NCBI RefSeq assembly: GCF_001909055.1
Contig: NZ_LVWI01000002.1
Span: 538,851 to 602,850, forward strand
DNA: 64,000 nt
Source of the DNA: Paenibacillus helianthi
GTDB lineage: Bacteria; Bacillota; Bacilli; Paenibacillales; Paenibacillaceae
Reading direction: 5' to 3'
Part shown: piece by piece, positions 45,172 through 53,374 of the stretch
Layout of the letters: each line of letters begins with the position of its first letter
How positions within the stretch are numbered: the first letter of the stretch is position 1
Translations under genes and position numbers: made by a program
The notes under the pieces: generated by a model
What the model was told of the DNA's origin: nothing
Databases searched by the model: none
The model's input: the letters and a program-made list of their open reading frames with translations, nothing else

Positions 45172-46425
45172 CTAAATCAGTGATGCTGCCAGGTCTTCCA
45201 GCCTTACAGTCCGCTGTTCACCTGTTTCCATCGATTTCAGGGCTATGACGCCGCTGCTCAGCTCATCTTCGCCCAGAATCGCTGTATACCGTGCATTCAT
45301 ACGGTCTGCCGATTTCATCTGCGCCTTCATCTTGCGTCCAAGGTAATCCCGTTCCGCAGAGTACCCCAGGCTTCGCAACGTGAACAGCTGCTTTGTAATT
45401 TCCATGTCTGCAGCTTCCCCGAGAGCGACAAAATACACATCCAGCGGCTTGGCTGGCTCCAGTTCTACACCCTGATTCTCCAGAATCAGCAGAATCCGCT
45501 CCAATCCGATTCCAAATCCGATGCCCGGCTGATCCGGCCCGCCGATTTCTTCCACCAGACCGTTGTAACGGCCGCCGCCGCCAACAGTATCAATCGAGCC
45601 GATACCAGCCGCTTTATATTCAAACGCGGTATGCGTGTAATAATCGAGACCACGTACAAGACGGGGGTTAATACTGTATTCAACACCCATAACATCCAGA
45701 TGTGCTTTGACCTGCTCAAAATGTGTGGTGCACTCCTCATCCAGACTATCAAGAATGGATGGTGCGCCGCCAAATTTATCCTGGTCCACCTTGCAGTCCA
45801 GCACGCGCAGCGGATTGCGCTCCATCCGGCGCTGACAGTCACTGCACAGGGTATCCCGCATTGGCCGCAGGAAGTTCAGGAGTTTCTCGCGGTAAGCCGC
45901 ACGGCTGGGCGCATTCCCTACAGAATTCAGCTCCACCTTTACATCCTTCAGTCCCAGATCCTTGTAGAACTGATAGCCCATAGATACTACTTCCGCGTCA
46001 ATAGCCGGGTCTACCGCTCCAAAGGCTTCAATACCAAACTGGTGGAACTGGCGGTATCTTCCTGCCTGCGGCCGTTCGTAACGAAACATAGGTCCGATAT
46101 AGTACAGCTTGCTGACATCCGGTTCACCATACAGCTTGTTCTGAACATAGGCACGCACTACACCGGCTGTTCCTTCCGGACGAAGCGCCAGATCGCGGTC
46201 GCCCTTATCCTTGAAGGTGTACATTTCACCTTCCACGATGTCTGTTGTTTCCCCCACGCCGCGTTCAAAGAGCCCTGTGTGCTCGAACATCGGTGTGCGG
46301 ATCTCACGGTAATTGAACCGCCGGCAGAGATCTCTCGCCTTGCTCTCTACAACCTGCCATTTCTCCACTGCACCCGGAAGCACATCCTGCGTGCCCGTAG
46401 GCTTCTCAAATCTTTCCTTTGCCAC
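45172..46425 (-). CDS. hisS: Histidyl-tRNA synthetase
   Basis: A class IIa synthetase of 417 residues. Motif 2 appears in GPMFRYERPQAGRYRQFHQFG, the histidine loops in VRGLDYYTHTAFEYKA, and motif 3 in GIGFGIGLERILLIL; the C-terminal anticodon-binding domain starts near residue 325. The start is GTG at 46425, eight bases after AGGAGG; the in-frame TTG at 46431 is too close to that site. It heads the hisS-aspS operon under a T-box leader. Confidence 0.97.
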   Translation of the reverse strand: MAKERFEKPTGTQDVLPGAVEKWQVVESKARDLCRRFNYREIRTPMFEHTGLFERGVGETTDIVEGEMYTFKDKGDRDLALRPEGTAGVVRAYVQNKLYGEPDVSKLYYIGPMFRYERPQAGRYRQFHQFGIEAFGAVDPAIDAEVVSMGYQFYKDLGLKDVKVELNSVGNAPSRAAYREKLLNFLRPMRDTLCSDCQRRMERNPLRVLDCKVDQDKFGGAPSILDSLDEECTTHFEQVKAHLDVMGVEYSINPRLVRGLDYYTHTAFEYKAAGIGSIDTVGGGGRYNGLVEEIGGPDQPGIGFGIGLERILLILENQGVELEPAKPLDVYFVALGEAADMEITKQLFTLRSLGYSAERDYLGRKMKAQMKSADRMNARYTAILGEDELSSGVIALKSMETGEQRTVRLEDLAASLI

Positions 46426-46444
46426 AGCCAATCCCTCCTGAAAA

Positions 46445-46795
46445 TAACAAAAAATCCCTCGTCTCTGTTTGTTACAAACAGGGACGAGGGATTATCATAA
46501 CCAATAATTCACCCGTGGTACCACCCACATTCCGGATTCAGGATAACCATCCCTAAACCCGCTCAAAGCGGTTAACGCCCGCCTACGCGCTCCGGCTACT
46601 GACCTGCGGCAATCCTGTGATTACCTGCTTTCGCCGTGCGTTCTCGGGGAAGTCATTCATCCGTTCATCAACAGAATCCTTACAGCCAGCGCGTAAACAG
46701 TGTGTTAATCCTTCTAATGGACTACAGCTGATTCAGCGGGGATTCTTCTCTGGGGTTGTGGGTTACGGATTACTTGGTCCCGTCATCAAAACACT
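46445..46795 (-). promoter_or_regulatory. T-box leader of hisS-aspS
   Basis: The minus strand carries the T-box core GGGTGGTACCACGGGT (46527-46512) and a terminator with CCCTCGTC-CTGTTTGT arms and a T run (46491-46450). Stem I starts near 46790; GGGA/TCCC and ATCCGT/ACGGAT stems flank an internal loop whose 3' side reads GAAUGACU, suggesting specifier GAC (Asp) at 46654-46652. A His CAC codon in that position is not evident. Confidence 0.9.
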
Positions 46796-46817
46796 ATAAC
46801 ATATCGTATATTGTTAG

Positions 46818-46846
46818 ATTCTACTGAACCACTGCGCTAAAGTCAA
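46818..46846 (-). promoter_or_regulatory. Sigma-A promoter of the hisS-aspS operon
   Basis: TTGACT (46846-46841) and TAGAAT (46823-46818) are spaced by 17 bases on the minus strand, just before the T-box leader. Confidence 0.85.
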
Positions 46847-46894
46847 GGCATGGAACAAAATACATCCTCTCTATATGCCTCTGGACACGCGGGT

Positions 46895-46990
46895 AAAAAA
46901 AATGACCTGCAGCCGATTGCTGCAGGTCCATCATCATATATTATAAAAAAGGGGGTCATGCCTCTATTATAAACACGCTATATTAAGGAA
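46895..46990 (-). ncRNA. Candidate short RNA ending in a strong terminator
   Basis: A TATAAT sequence at about 46973-46978 (minus strand) precedes about 75 bases containing CCCCCTTTTTT and ending in a GACCTGCAGC/GCTGCAGGTC hairpin (46904-46928) with eight T residues. No known family was recognised, and the -35 box is poor. Confidence 0.3.
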
Positions 46991-47136
46991 TCATGAATGG
47001 AATATTACGGTTACATTACAGAAAAGAAAGCGTTCTATTGCCCGGGACATTCCCCAATTCTTGCCCACAAATCACTTTACACTACAACATTATTCTCTGT
47101 CTAGAGATATAGTACATATTTTGGGTATTAACCAAT

Positions 47137-47174
47137 AAAAAACTCCGCAAGCCCTTCTCGAAGGGTTACGGAGC
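47137..47174 (-). terminator. Terminator of the 148-residue protein gene
   Basis: CTCCGTAACCCTTC and its near complement form a stem that ends in TTTTTT on the minus strand. Confidence 0.85.
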
Positions 47175-47244
47175 CTTTCAGATGTTCAGCAACCTTCTTT
47201 CCCTAATCAAGCTTTTGTCCGGAGACCGTTAGCCTGAACCTACA

Positions 47245-47691
47245 TTAATCTTCAAAAATCTCCACAAAGGCATGTTTGCCTCGCAAAACCTCAACAACCT
47301 CATTATGCTTTTCTTCAGGTACCTTGAGGGCCATCACATAATGCAGATCGTCCAAATTACGGTCATCTGCATCCGATCCGCTGCGTACATCACCGGCACT
47401 ACGTGCATCTGTGTTGTCGTCCAGATCATCGTCCACCCGGATGCCCGGTACGATGGCCGCTCCAGAAAGCGAACCTGTCGCGCCTGCAACCCCAAAAGCC
47501 CCCCCGGCCATGGATGAATTGTTGTAAGGCACCAGCGGCAGCAGAATATTACGGCTGCGGTGGTCTCCTTTGTCCAGAGGATCTGTTAATGGAGATACTT
47601 CTATGCCTTCCACACCGTAAGGGATCAAAGCTGTCTTCGCACCTTCCGCTTCACTTTCGGTTCTGAAATACGCCTGAATTCTTGTACTCAT
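47245..47691 (-). CDS. Hypothetical protein with glycine-rich hydrophobic centre
   Basis: This 148-residue protein has an N-terminal ferredoxin-like segment (TRIQAYFRTESEAEGAKTAL), a hydrophobic Gly/Ala-rich stretch at about 60-85 (MAGGAFGVAGATGSLSGAAI), an Asp-rich linker (DDDLDDNTDARSAGD), and a second beta-type segment (HYVMALKVPEEKHNEVVEVL). The layout recalls general-stress-like proteins with a glycine zipper, but I do not recognise a named family. GGAGGGAACG precedes the ATG. It is monocistronic, with its own terminator. Confidence 0.75.
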   Translation of the reverse strand: MSTRIQAYFRTESEAEGAKTALIPYGVEGIEVSPLTDPLDKGDHRSRNILLPLVPYNNSSMAGGAFGVAGATGSLSGAAIVPGIRVDDDLDDNTDARSAGDVRSGSDADDRNLDDLHYVMALKVPEEKHNEVVEVLRGKHAFVEIFED

Positions 47692-48189
47692 GGTCGTTCC
47701 CTCCTTATGAATGGTAAGATCACTGAATTTCTGGCACTGATCAGGATTTGCGGACCATTACAGATGGATGCAATAAGTTTCGTCTTCGTCTTCGTCTTTC
47801 TATTACCCGCATTGACAGGCTTTCTAACGACCCGGGTACAACTCCGGGATATTTACCTTCAAGAACGAAGCTGTGAACTGAAGACACACACAGGAAAAAC
47901 CGCACTCCCTAATCCTCAGGTGCGCGGCAAAAGACTGCGGCTGTTTCCTTTTAACACTTGAGGTTCTCTATAATCATCGGAACCCTTGGCTGCCGCCATA
48001 GCTTCAGCACAGCAGCCTGCACTGCATGCAGGAATGCTGCTCCAGCTCCGCGACTTTTCTGATTGTCTCATGACCTGATTCCCCACTATCTGCATATACT
48101 CGATCCCTTCTAGTTTATCCAGCCCAAGTAGGGTCTATCCGTACGAAAGAAGGGGGAGCCCCATGAAACCAGATTCCTTTACAAAAACA
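47692..48189. other. Gap without a supported gene
   Basis: The only frame of note (plus strand from 47707) has no ribosome site of its own. A TTCGTC triplet-pair repeat occurs three times at 47779-47796. In Bacillus lytH lies near this place; no trace of it was seen. Confidence 0.5.
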
Positions 48190-48235
48190 AAAAAAGTGCC
48201 TCACGCCAATTCCTCACGGAACTTCGTATGACACT
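48190..48235 (-). terminator. dtd terminator
   Basis: Imperfect hairpin with AAGTG/CACTT and inner ACG/CGT and TTCC/GGAA pairing, followed by seven T residues on the minus strand. Confidence 0.7.
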
Positions 48236-48285
48236 TTGGATCATTCATTACCTATTGTTCTGTGGTTCATTACGATACTAATGGA

Positions 48286-48729
48286 TTAGCCACGGCTGTC
48301 GAGCAGAAGCGTTACCGGCCCCCAGTTGGTCAGCGACACATCCATCATAGCACCGAAGACACCGGTCTCCACCTGCAGCCCTCCGGCTCTCAGCTCTTGA
48401 TTAAAGTAATCATATAGCCGCTCTGCCTCGGCAGGCGCAGCTGCGGCCATAAAGTTCGGACGGCGGCCTTTGCGGCAGTCCCCATATAGCGTGAACTGGG
48501 ACACGGATAATATAGCCCCCCCTGTATCGGTGACACTGAAGTTCATTTTACCGGCCTCATCCTCAAAAATGCGAAGTCCGGCTATTTTATCAGCTAAATA
48601 CTTGGCGTCCTTCTCTGTATCCTCATGGGTAACGCCGACCAGCAGCATCAGGCCTTCACCAATGGCTCCGGTCACAGCACTGTCTACGCTCACCCTGGCT
48701 TCCTTGCAGCGCTGCACTACAACTCTCAT
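48286..48729 (-). CDS. dtd: D-aminoacyl-tRNA deacylase
   Basis: A homodimeric enzyme of 147 residues that removes D-amino acids from tRNA. The hallmark [15 protein letters not shown] motif and the cross-subunit [15 protein letters not shown] motif (Gly-cis-Pro in the usual GP form) are both present, and the start [16 protein letters not shown] is typical. AAGGAG precedes the ATG. It lies just after relA on the same strand, as yrvI does in Bacillus, about 150 bases apart. Confidence 0.97.
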   Translation of the reverse strand: MRVVVQRCKEARVSVDSAVTGAIGEGLMLLVGVTHEDTEKDAKYLADKIAGLRIFEDEAGKMNFSVTDTGGAILSVSQFTLYGDCRKGRRPNFMAAAAPAEAERLYDYFNQELRAGGLQVETGVFGAMMDVSLTNWGPVTLLLDSRG

Positions 48730-48789
48730 TAGCCTTTCAGCTCCTTGCCCCTATCCTGAAATAACGATGTCCGAACGGAGGACATTGTT

Positions 48790-48888
48790 ATGAAAGCCTC
48801 GAATTTGGCGAAGCCAAATGGAGGGCCATCTATGAAACCTCATCGTCTGAAGTACCGCGAAAGAGCGGCATGGATGTCTACTGCATAA
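48790..48888 (+). other. Short ORF with ribosome site between dtd and relA
   Basis: GGAGGA at 48777-48782 lies before an ATG that opens 32 codons (MKASNLAKPNGGPSMKPHRL...). The frame overlaps the 3' end of relA on the other strand by 11 bases. GAATTTGGCGAAGCCAAAT contains a TTTGGC/GCCAAA hairpin. It may be a dispersed intergenic repeat rather than a gene. Confidence 0.3.
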
Positions 48889-51058
48889 TCCGGTTTACTG
48901 TGTATACATCCTTGACCCGCTTGACCTTATCGACCACAGACTGCAGATGATCGGTGTTGCGGATCAGAATCGTCATATGAATCATCGCCATTTTGTTCTT
49001 GTCGCTTCGTCCGGTGACAGCCGAGATATTCGTCTTGCTCTCCGACACGGCCTGGAGCACTTCATTGAGAAGTCCATTCCGGTCATGGCCGGTAATCTCA
49101 ATATCCACGCTATAGTTGGCCTCCATGCTGCCTTCCCAATCCACTTCGATCACCCGTGCCGATTCTTCGCCATCCCCTTCGGCGGGAATATTCGGGCAGT
49201 CTTCACGATGGACGGAAACGCCACGGCCGCGGGTCACATAGCCGATAATATCGTCGCCTGGTACCGGATTGCAGCATCGCGCAAAACGCACAAGCAGATT
49301 ATCAATGCCTTTTACACGTACTCCGTTGGTCGGCTGATTGCGCTTCTCCCCACTTGATTTGATTTCTTTCATTTGGGAAGTTAGCTCCAGATGGCCGGCT
49401 GCTTCTTCCTGTTCCTTACGCAGCTTCTCTGTAAGCTTGGAAGCAATTTGGGCGGCGGTAATTCCGCCAAATCCCACTGCCGAGAGCATATCTTCTACAT
49501 CATTGAACGCGAATTTCTTGGCCACTTCCGACAATTTGTCTTCCGTGAGCCAATCCGAAACTTCCACGTTCAGACGTTTCAGCTCACGCTCAATCGCTTC
49601 CCGGCCCTTTTCAACGTTCTCCTCGCGTTTCTCCTTCTTGAACCATTGCTTGATCTTGCTGCGGGCATGAGAGGATTGGGCAATCTTCAGCCAGTCACGG
49701 CTCGGGCCGTAAGAGTTCTTCGAGGTTAGAATCTCCACGATATCCCCGGTCTTCAGCTTATGGTCCAGCGGCACAATACGCCCGTTCACCTTGGAGCCGA
49801 TCGTCCGGTTCCCCACCTCTGTATGAATCCGGAAGGCAAAGTCAAGCGGTACAGAACCTGCCGGGAGCTCTACAACCTCACCCTTAGGGGTAAACACAAA
49901 TACGAGATCGGAGAAAAAGTCCATCTTGAGTGATTCTACAAACTCCTCAGCATCCTTCGCCTCATGCTGGAGCTCCAGAATCTCACGGAAAAATGGCATA
50001 CGGTTCTCCGGATTGACATTATTACCGCTGCCTTCTTTGTAAGCCCAGTGGGCGGCAATCCCGAACTCAGCCGTACGGTGCATCTCCCATGTGCGGATTT
50101 GCACTTCAGTCGGTTCTCCGCCCGGACCCACCACGGTGGTGTGCAGCGACTGGTACATGTTTGCTTTGGGCATGGCAATATAATCCTTGAAACGGCCAGG
50201 CATCGGCTTCCAAAGAGTATGAATAATGCCGAGTGTGGCATAACAATCCTTAATATTGTCGACGATAATGCGGATGGCAAGCAAATCATAAATTTCATTG
50301 AACTGCTTGTTCTTCGTACTCATCTTGTTATACACGCTGTAAATATGCTTCGGACGGCCCGAAAGATCGCCTTCGATGCCCATTTCGTCCAGTTTGGAAC
50401 GGATACGGCCGATAACGCTGTCGATGAACTGCTCCCGTTCCGCACGTTTCTTGTGGACCAGGTTGGCAATACGGTAATACTGCTGCGGGTTCAGATACCG
50501 GAGGGCAATATCCTCCATCTCCCATTTGATCGCAGAAATCCCCAGCCGGTCCGCAATGGGACAAAAAATCTCCAGCGTTTCATAAGAAATACGGCGCTGG
50601 CTTTCTTCCGACTGGTACTTAAGTGTACGCATATTGTGCAGACGGTCTGCCAGCTTGATCACAATGACCCGGATATCCTGAGCCATGGCGATGAACATCT
50701 TGCGGTAGTTCTCATTCTGCTGCTCTTCCTTGGAGCGGAAACGAATCCGTTCCAGCTTGGTCAGTCCGTCTACCAGCATCGCGCAGGTATCGCCAAATTT
50801 CTCACGGATCTGCTCCAGGGAAACGGTCGTATCCTCTACAACATCATGCAACAGCGCTGCAATAATGGAAATAACATCCATTTGCATATTGACGACAATA
50901 TCTGCGACCGCGAGCGGATGCAGAATGTATGGCTCCCCCGATTTCCGAACCTGCCCGTGATGAGCCTGATCGGCAAAATCATAAGCTTCCCGGATGCGGA
51001 GAAGATCTTTTTCTTTTATATAGGCGCCGGCCTTTTCGGTTAATTGCTCTATGCCCAT
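48878..51058 (-). CDS. relA: Bifunctional (p)ppGpp synthetase/hydrolase RelA/SpoT
   Basis: This 726-residue stringent-response enzyme has an HD hydrolase domain at about 30-180 (HHGQVRKSGEPYILHPLAVA, LLHDVVEDT), a synthetase domain at about 235-350 (DLLAIRIIVDNIKDCYATLG, FKDYIAMPKANMYQSLHTTV), a TGS domain at about 390-450, a zinc-finger/helical region and a C-terminal ACT domain (about 650-726). The intact HD motif marks it as a Rel-type bifunctional protein. A weak AAGGAAA site lies rather far upstream of the ATG. The order relA-dtd is that of Bacillus. Confidence 0.97.
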   Translation of the reverse strand: MGIEQLTEKAGAYIKEKDLLRIREAYDFADQAHHGQVRKSGEPYILHPLAVADIVVNMQMDVISIIAALLHDVVEDTTVSLEQIREKFGDTCAMLVDGLTKLERIRFRSKEEQQNENYRKMFIAMAQDIRVIVIKLADRLHNMRTLKYQSEESQRRISYETLEIFCPIADRLGISAIKWEMEDIALRYLNPQQYYRIANLVHKKRAEREQFIDSVIGRIRSKLDEMGIEGDLSGRPKHIYSVYNKMSTKNKQFNEIYDLLAIRIIVDNIKDCYATLGIIHTLWKPMPGRFKDYIAMPKANMYQSLHTTVVGPGGEPTEVQIRTWEMHRTAEFGIAAHWAYKEGSGNNVNPENRMPFFREILELQHEAKDAEEFVESLKMDFFSDLVFVFTPKGEVVELPAGSVPLDFAFRIHTEVGNRTIGSKVNGRIVPLDHKLKTGDIVEILTSKNSYGPSRDWLKIAQSSHARSKIKQWFKKEKREENVEKGREAIERELKRLNVEVSDWLTEDKLSEVAKKFAFNDVEDMLSAVGFGGITAAQIASKLTEKLRKEQEEAAGHLELTSQMKEIKSSGEKRNQPTNGVRVKGIDNLLVRFARCCNPVPGDDIIGYVTRGRGVSVHREDCPNIPAEGDGEESARVIEVDWEGSMEANYSVDIEITGHDRNGLLNEVLQAVSESKTNISAVTGRSDKNKMAMIHMTILIRNTDHLQSVVDKVKRVKDVYTVNRIMQ

Positions 51059-51363
51059 TCTCGTCGTATCCGTTTCCTTTCTATAATAAAATGAACCCGC
51101 AAGCGCTCGCTGAATTTGCAGGTTCCATATGTTTCAAATCTGCGCTACCCGCAGTGTAAAGTTGTCTATAATTATGACGCTTGTGATGGATTACGTCAAC
51201 ACTTGCCATAGCGTGGCATCCGGGTAATGAATGGTATCAAGAATAGACAATTTCGTGGCACTTGCAAAAATGTTGTTGTAAAAAGACGCCGTTCTATTTA
51301 ATCTAGTAAAGGCGGTTTTTTGGAACCTCACATAAATTAGACATGAAAGAGAAGTGAATACCA
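51059..51363. other. Divergent leader region of relA and the uracil permease gene
   Basis: GAACC-GCAA (51093-51102) pairs with TTGC-GGTTC (51116-51125), a hairpin in the relA leader. Nearer the permease gene CGCC (51287-51290)/GGCG (51311-51314) with a 20-base loop runs into six T residues and could be a weak attenuator. No PyrR-binding sequence was recognised. Confidence 0.4.
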
Positions 51364-52674
51364 TTGCAACGCGAAATTCAAGTTAACCAAAAGCTCCCTT
51401 GGGGCCCGGGCTTTCTGCTGAGCCTTCAGCATTTGTTCGCCATGTTCGGCAGCACGGTGCTTGTCCCTAATCTGTTCGGGGTAGACCCCGGCATGATCCT
51501 GCTGATGAACGGTATTGGCACACTGCTGTACATCCTGATCTGCCGCGGCAAAATCCCAGCATACCTCGGATCAAGCTTTGCCTTCATCTCACCGGTGCTT
51601 AGCGTATTGGATAAACACCAGGCGGATCACCAGCATGGATATTCGCTTGCTCTGGGCGCTTTTATCGTTACAGGGGTTATTTTCATTCTAGTCGCATTGA
51701 TCGTCCGTTATGCCGGAACCGGCTGGATTGATGTGGTATTTCCTCCGGCGGTTATGGGCGCTATCGTAGCAACCATCGGACTGGAACTGGTACCCGTAGC
51801 GGCGCGCATGGCTGGACTGATTGCCCCTGAAGGCGTGAGTGTGACCGACTGGACCCCTGATACCACAGCTATCACCCTTTCCATGGTAACTCTGGGCGTA
51901 ACTGTCATTGGCGCAGTGCTATTCCGCGGCTTCCCCAAAATCATTCATATCCTCATCGGTATCGTAACCGGTTATGTTCTGGCCTATATTATGCAAGTGG
52001 TGAATACAGACGCGATCACAAAAGCGCATTTCTTTTCCCACCCCACCATTATTACCCCTTCCTTTGACTGGCAGGTTATCCTGACTATTATTCCAGTCTC
52101 CCTTGTAGTCATTGTAGAGCACATTGGCCACTTACTCGTTACCAGCAACATTGTCGGCAAAGACCTGACCAAAGATCCCGGGCTGGACCGTTCACTGATG
52201 GGCAACGGGATTTCCACTATTTTTTCCGGCTTCTTCGGTTCTACCCCAAATACGACTTATGGTGAAAATATCGGCGTTATGGCGCTGACCAAAGTATATT
52301 CGGTCTATGTGATCGGCGGCGCAGCAGTAATTGCAATTCTGCTCTCGTTCTCCGGAACATTCTCCTCTATTATTGCCAATATCCCGCAGCCTGTTATGGG
52401 TGGCGTCTCACTGCTGCTGTTCGGTGTCATCGCGGCTTCCGGTCTGCGCATCTTTGTCGAGCAAAAAGTTGATTTCTCTAAAGCAACCAACATGATTCTG
52501 GCTACTTTGGTTCTTGTGGTCGGCATTAGTGGTATTTCACTTACTATTGGCGGTGTAGTGCTTAAAGGCATGGCGCTAGCAACCATTGTCGGCATGGTTC
52601 TGTCCCTGCTATTCAAATTAATTGAAGTACTGGGCTTATCCAATGAGCAGGGCAGTGACAAAACTACACATTAA
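51364..52674 (+). CDS. uraA: Uracil/xanthine permease, NCS2 family
   Basis: This 436-residue NCS2 permease (UraA/PyrP group) imports uracil by proton symport. About 14 membrane segments are visible. The substrate-site regions are conserved in pattern: SLQHLFAMFGSTVLVPNL at the start, the YLGSSFAFISPV stretch, EHIGHLLVTSNI with the key glutamate, and NTTYGENIGVMALT. The start is TTG at 51364 with a purine-rich AGAGAAGTGA upstream. It lies between relA and apt on the opposite strand; apt also serves base salvage. Confidence 0.92.
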   Translation: MQREIQVNQKLPWGPGFLLSLQHLFAMFGSTVLVPNLFGVDPGMILLMNGIGTLLYILICRGKIPAYLGSSFAFISPVLSVLDKHQADHQHGYSLALGAFIVTGVIFILVALIVRYAGTGWIDVVFPPAVMGAIVATIGLELVPVAARMAGLIAPEGVSVTDWTPDTTAITLSMVTLGVTVIGAVLFRGFPKIIHILIGIVTGYVLAYIMQVVNTDAITKAHFFSHPTIITPSFDWQVILTIIPVSLVVIVEHIGHLLVTSNIVGKDLTKDPGLDRSLMGNGISTIFSGFFGSTPNTTYGENIGVMALTKVYSVYVIGGAAVIAILLSFSGTFSSIIANIPQPVMGGVSLLLFGVIAASGLRIFVEQKVDFSKATNMILATLVLVVGISGISLTIGGVVLKGMALATIVGMVLSLLFKLIEVLGLSNEQGSDKTTH

Positions 52675-52704
52675 CAATAATTAATACGATATATATGCTG
52701 TATA

Positions 52705-52747
52705 AAAAAGCGGACTGCTGTCTATAATCGACAGCAGTCCGCTTTTT
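52705..52747. terminator. Bidirectional terminator between uraA and apt
   Basis: AAAAAGCGGACTGCTGTC at 52705-52722 pairs exactly with its complement at 52730-52747. Confidence 0.95.
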
Positions 52748-52776
52748 ATTTCCCGGGAAAAGAACACTGGTTTTAA

Positions 52777-53295
52777 TTAGTCTTCGTAGGTGAGGAGCGA
52801 ATGAACCCCGATACCGGAGAGCTTATTCCGTCCGGCAAGCTGGGTCAATTCGATCAGGAAGGCCGCTCCGACCACATTGCCGCCCAGTTGCTCGATCAGG
52901 CTGACCGAAGTGGCAATGGTGCCTCCCGTTGCCAGCAAATCATCAGCAATAAGTACGTTTTGTCCAGGCTTGACCGCATCCGTGTGAACCGCCAGCGTGT
53001 CTTTACCGTATTCCAGATCATACCCTACCTCAATCGTTTCATACGGCAGCTTGCCACTTTTGCGGATCGGTACAAAACCGACACCCAGCGCGTAAGCAAG
53101 GGGGGCGCCAACCACAAATCCACGGGCCTCTGGACCGGCAATCACGTCGATCTGCAGATGTGATACCAGAGCCTTCAGCTCATCAATCGCCCGGCGGTAA
53201 GCTTCGCCATCCTTAAGCAAAGTAGTAATATCTTTGAAGCTGATGCCCGGCTGCGGGAAATCCGGTATCACACGAATACTGTCTTTAAAATCCAC
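52777..53295 (-). CDS. apt: Adenine phosphoribosyltransferase
   Basis: This 172-residue enzyme joins adenine to PRPP to give AMP. The PRPP-binding motif appears as [13 protein letters not shown] near residue 120, the N-terminal [12 protein letters not shown] loop and the [14 protein letters not shown] segment are typical. The start is GTG at 53295 with GAGGAG about nine bases upstream. It lies between recJ and relA as in Bacillus, with the uracil permease gene interposed on the other strand. Confidence 0.97.
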   Translation of the reverse strand: MDFKDSIRVIPDFPQPGISFKDITTLLKDGEAYRRAIDELKALVSHLQIDVIAGPEARGFVVGAPLAYALGVGFVPIRKSGKLPYETIEVGYDLEYGKDTLAVHTDAVKPGQNVLIADDLLATGGTIATSVSLIEQLGGNVVGAAFLIELTQLAGRNKLSGIGVHSLLTYED

Positions 53296-53374
53296 ACTAT
53301 CATCTCCTCAAAAGTTTGTGAGCGTTACCTCACTGAATTGACTTCGAATTAACCCGGTTCGGAAAGCATTTGAC

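Noticed and set aside
45631..46500. Long plus-strand frame opposite hisS
   Set aside because: It has no ribosome site and lies fully antisense to a certain gene and its leader.
46895..46990. Small protein starting MTPFFII in the candidate RNA region
   Set aside because: GAGG lies only one base from the ATG and the frame runs through the terminator hairpin, so translation is unlikely.
47707..47961. Plus-strand frame of 84 codons with a hydrophobic centre
   Set aside because: The only nearby purine-rich site belongs to the opposite-strand gene; the hydrophobic run comes from a TTCGTC repeat, and no family features are seen.
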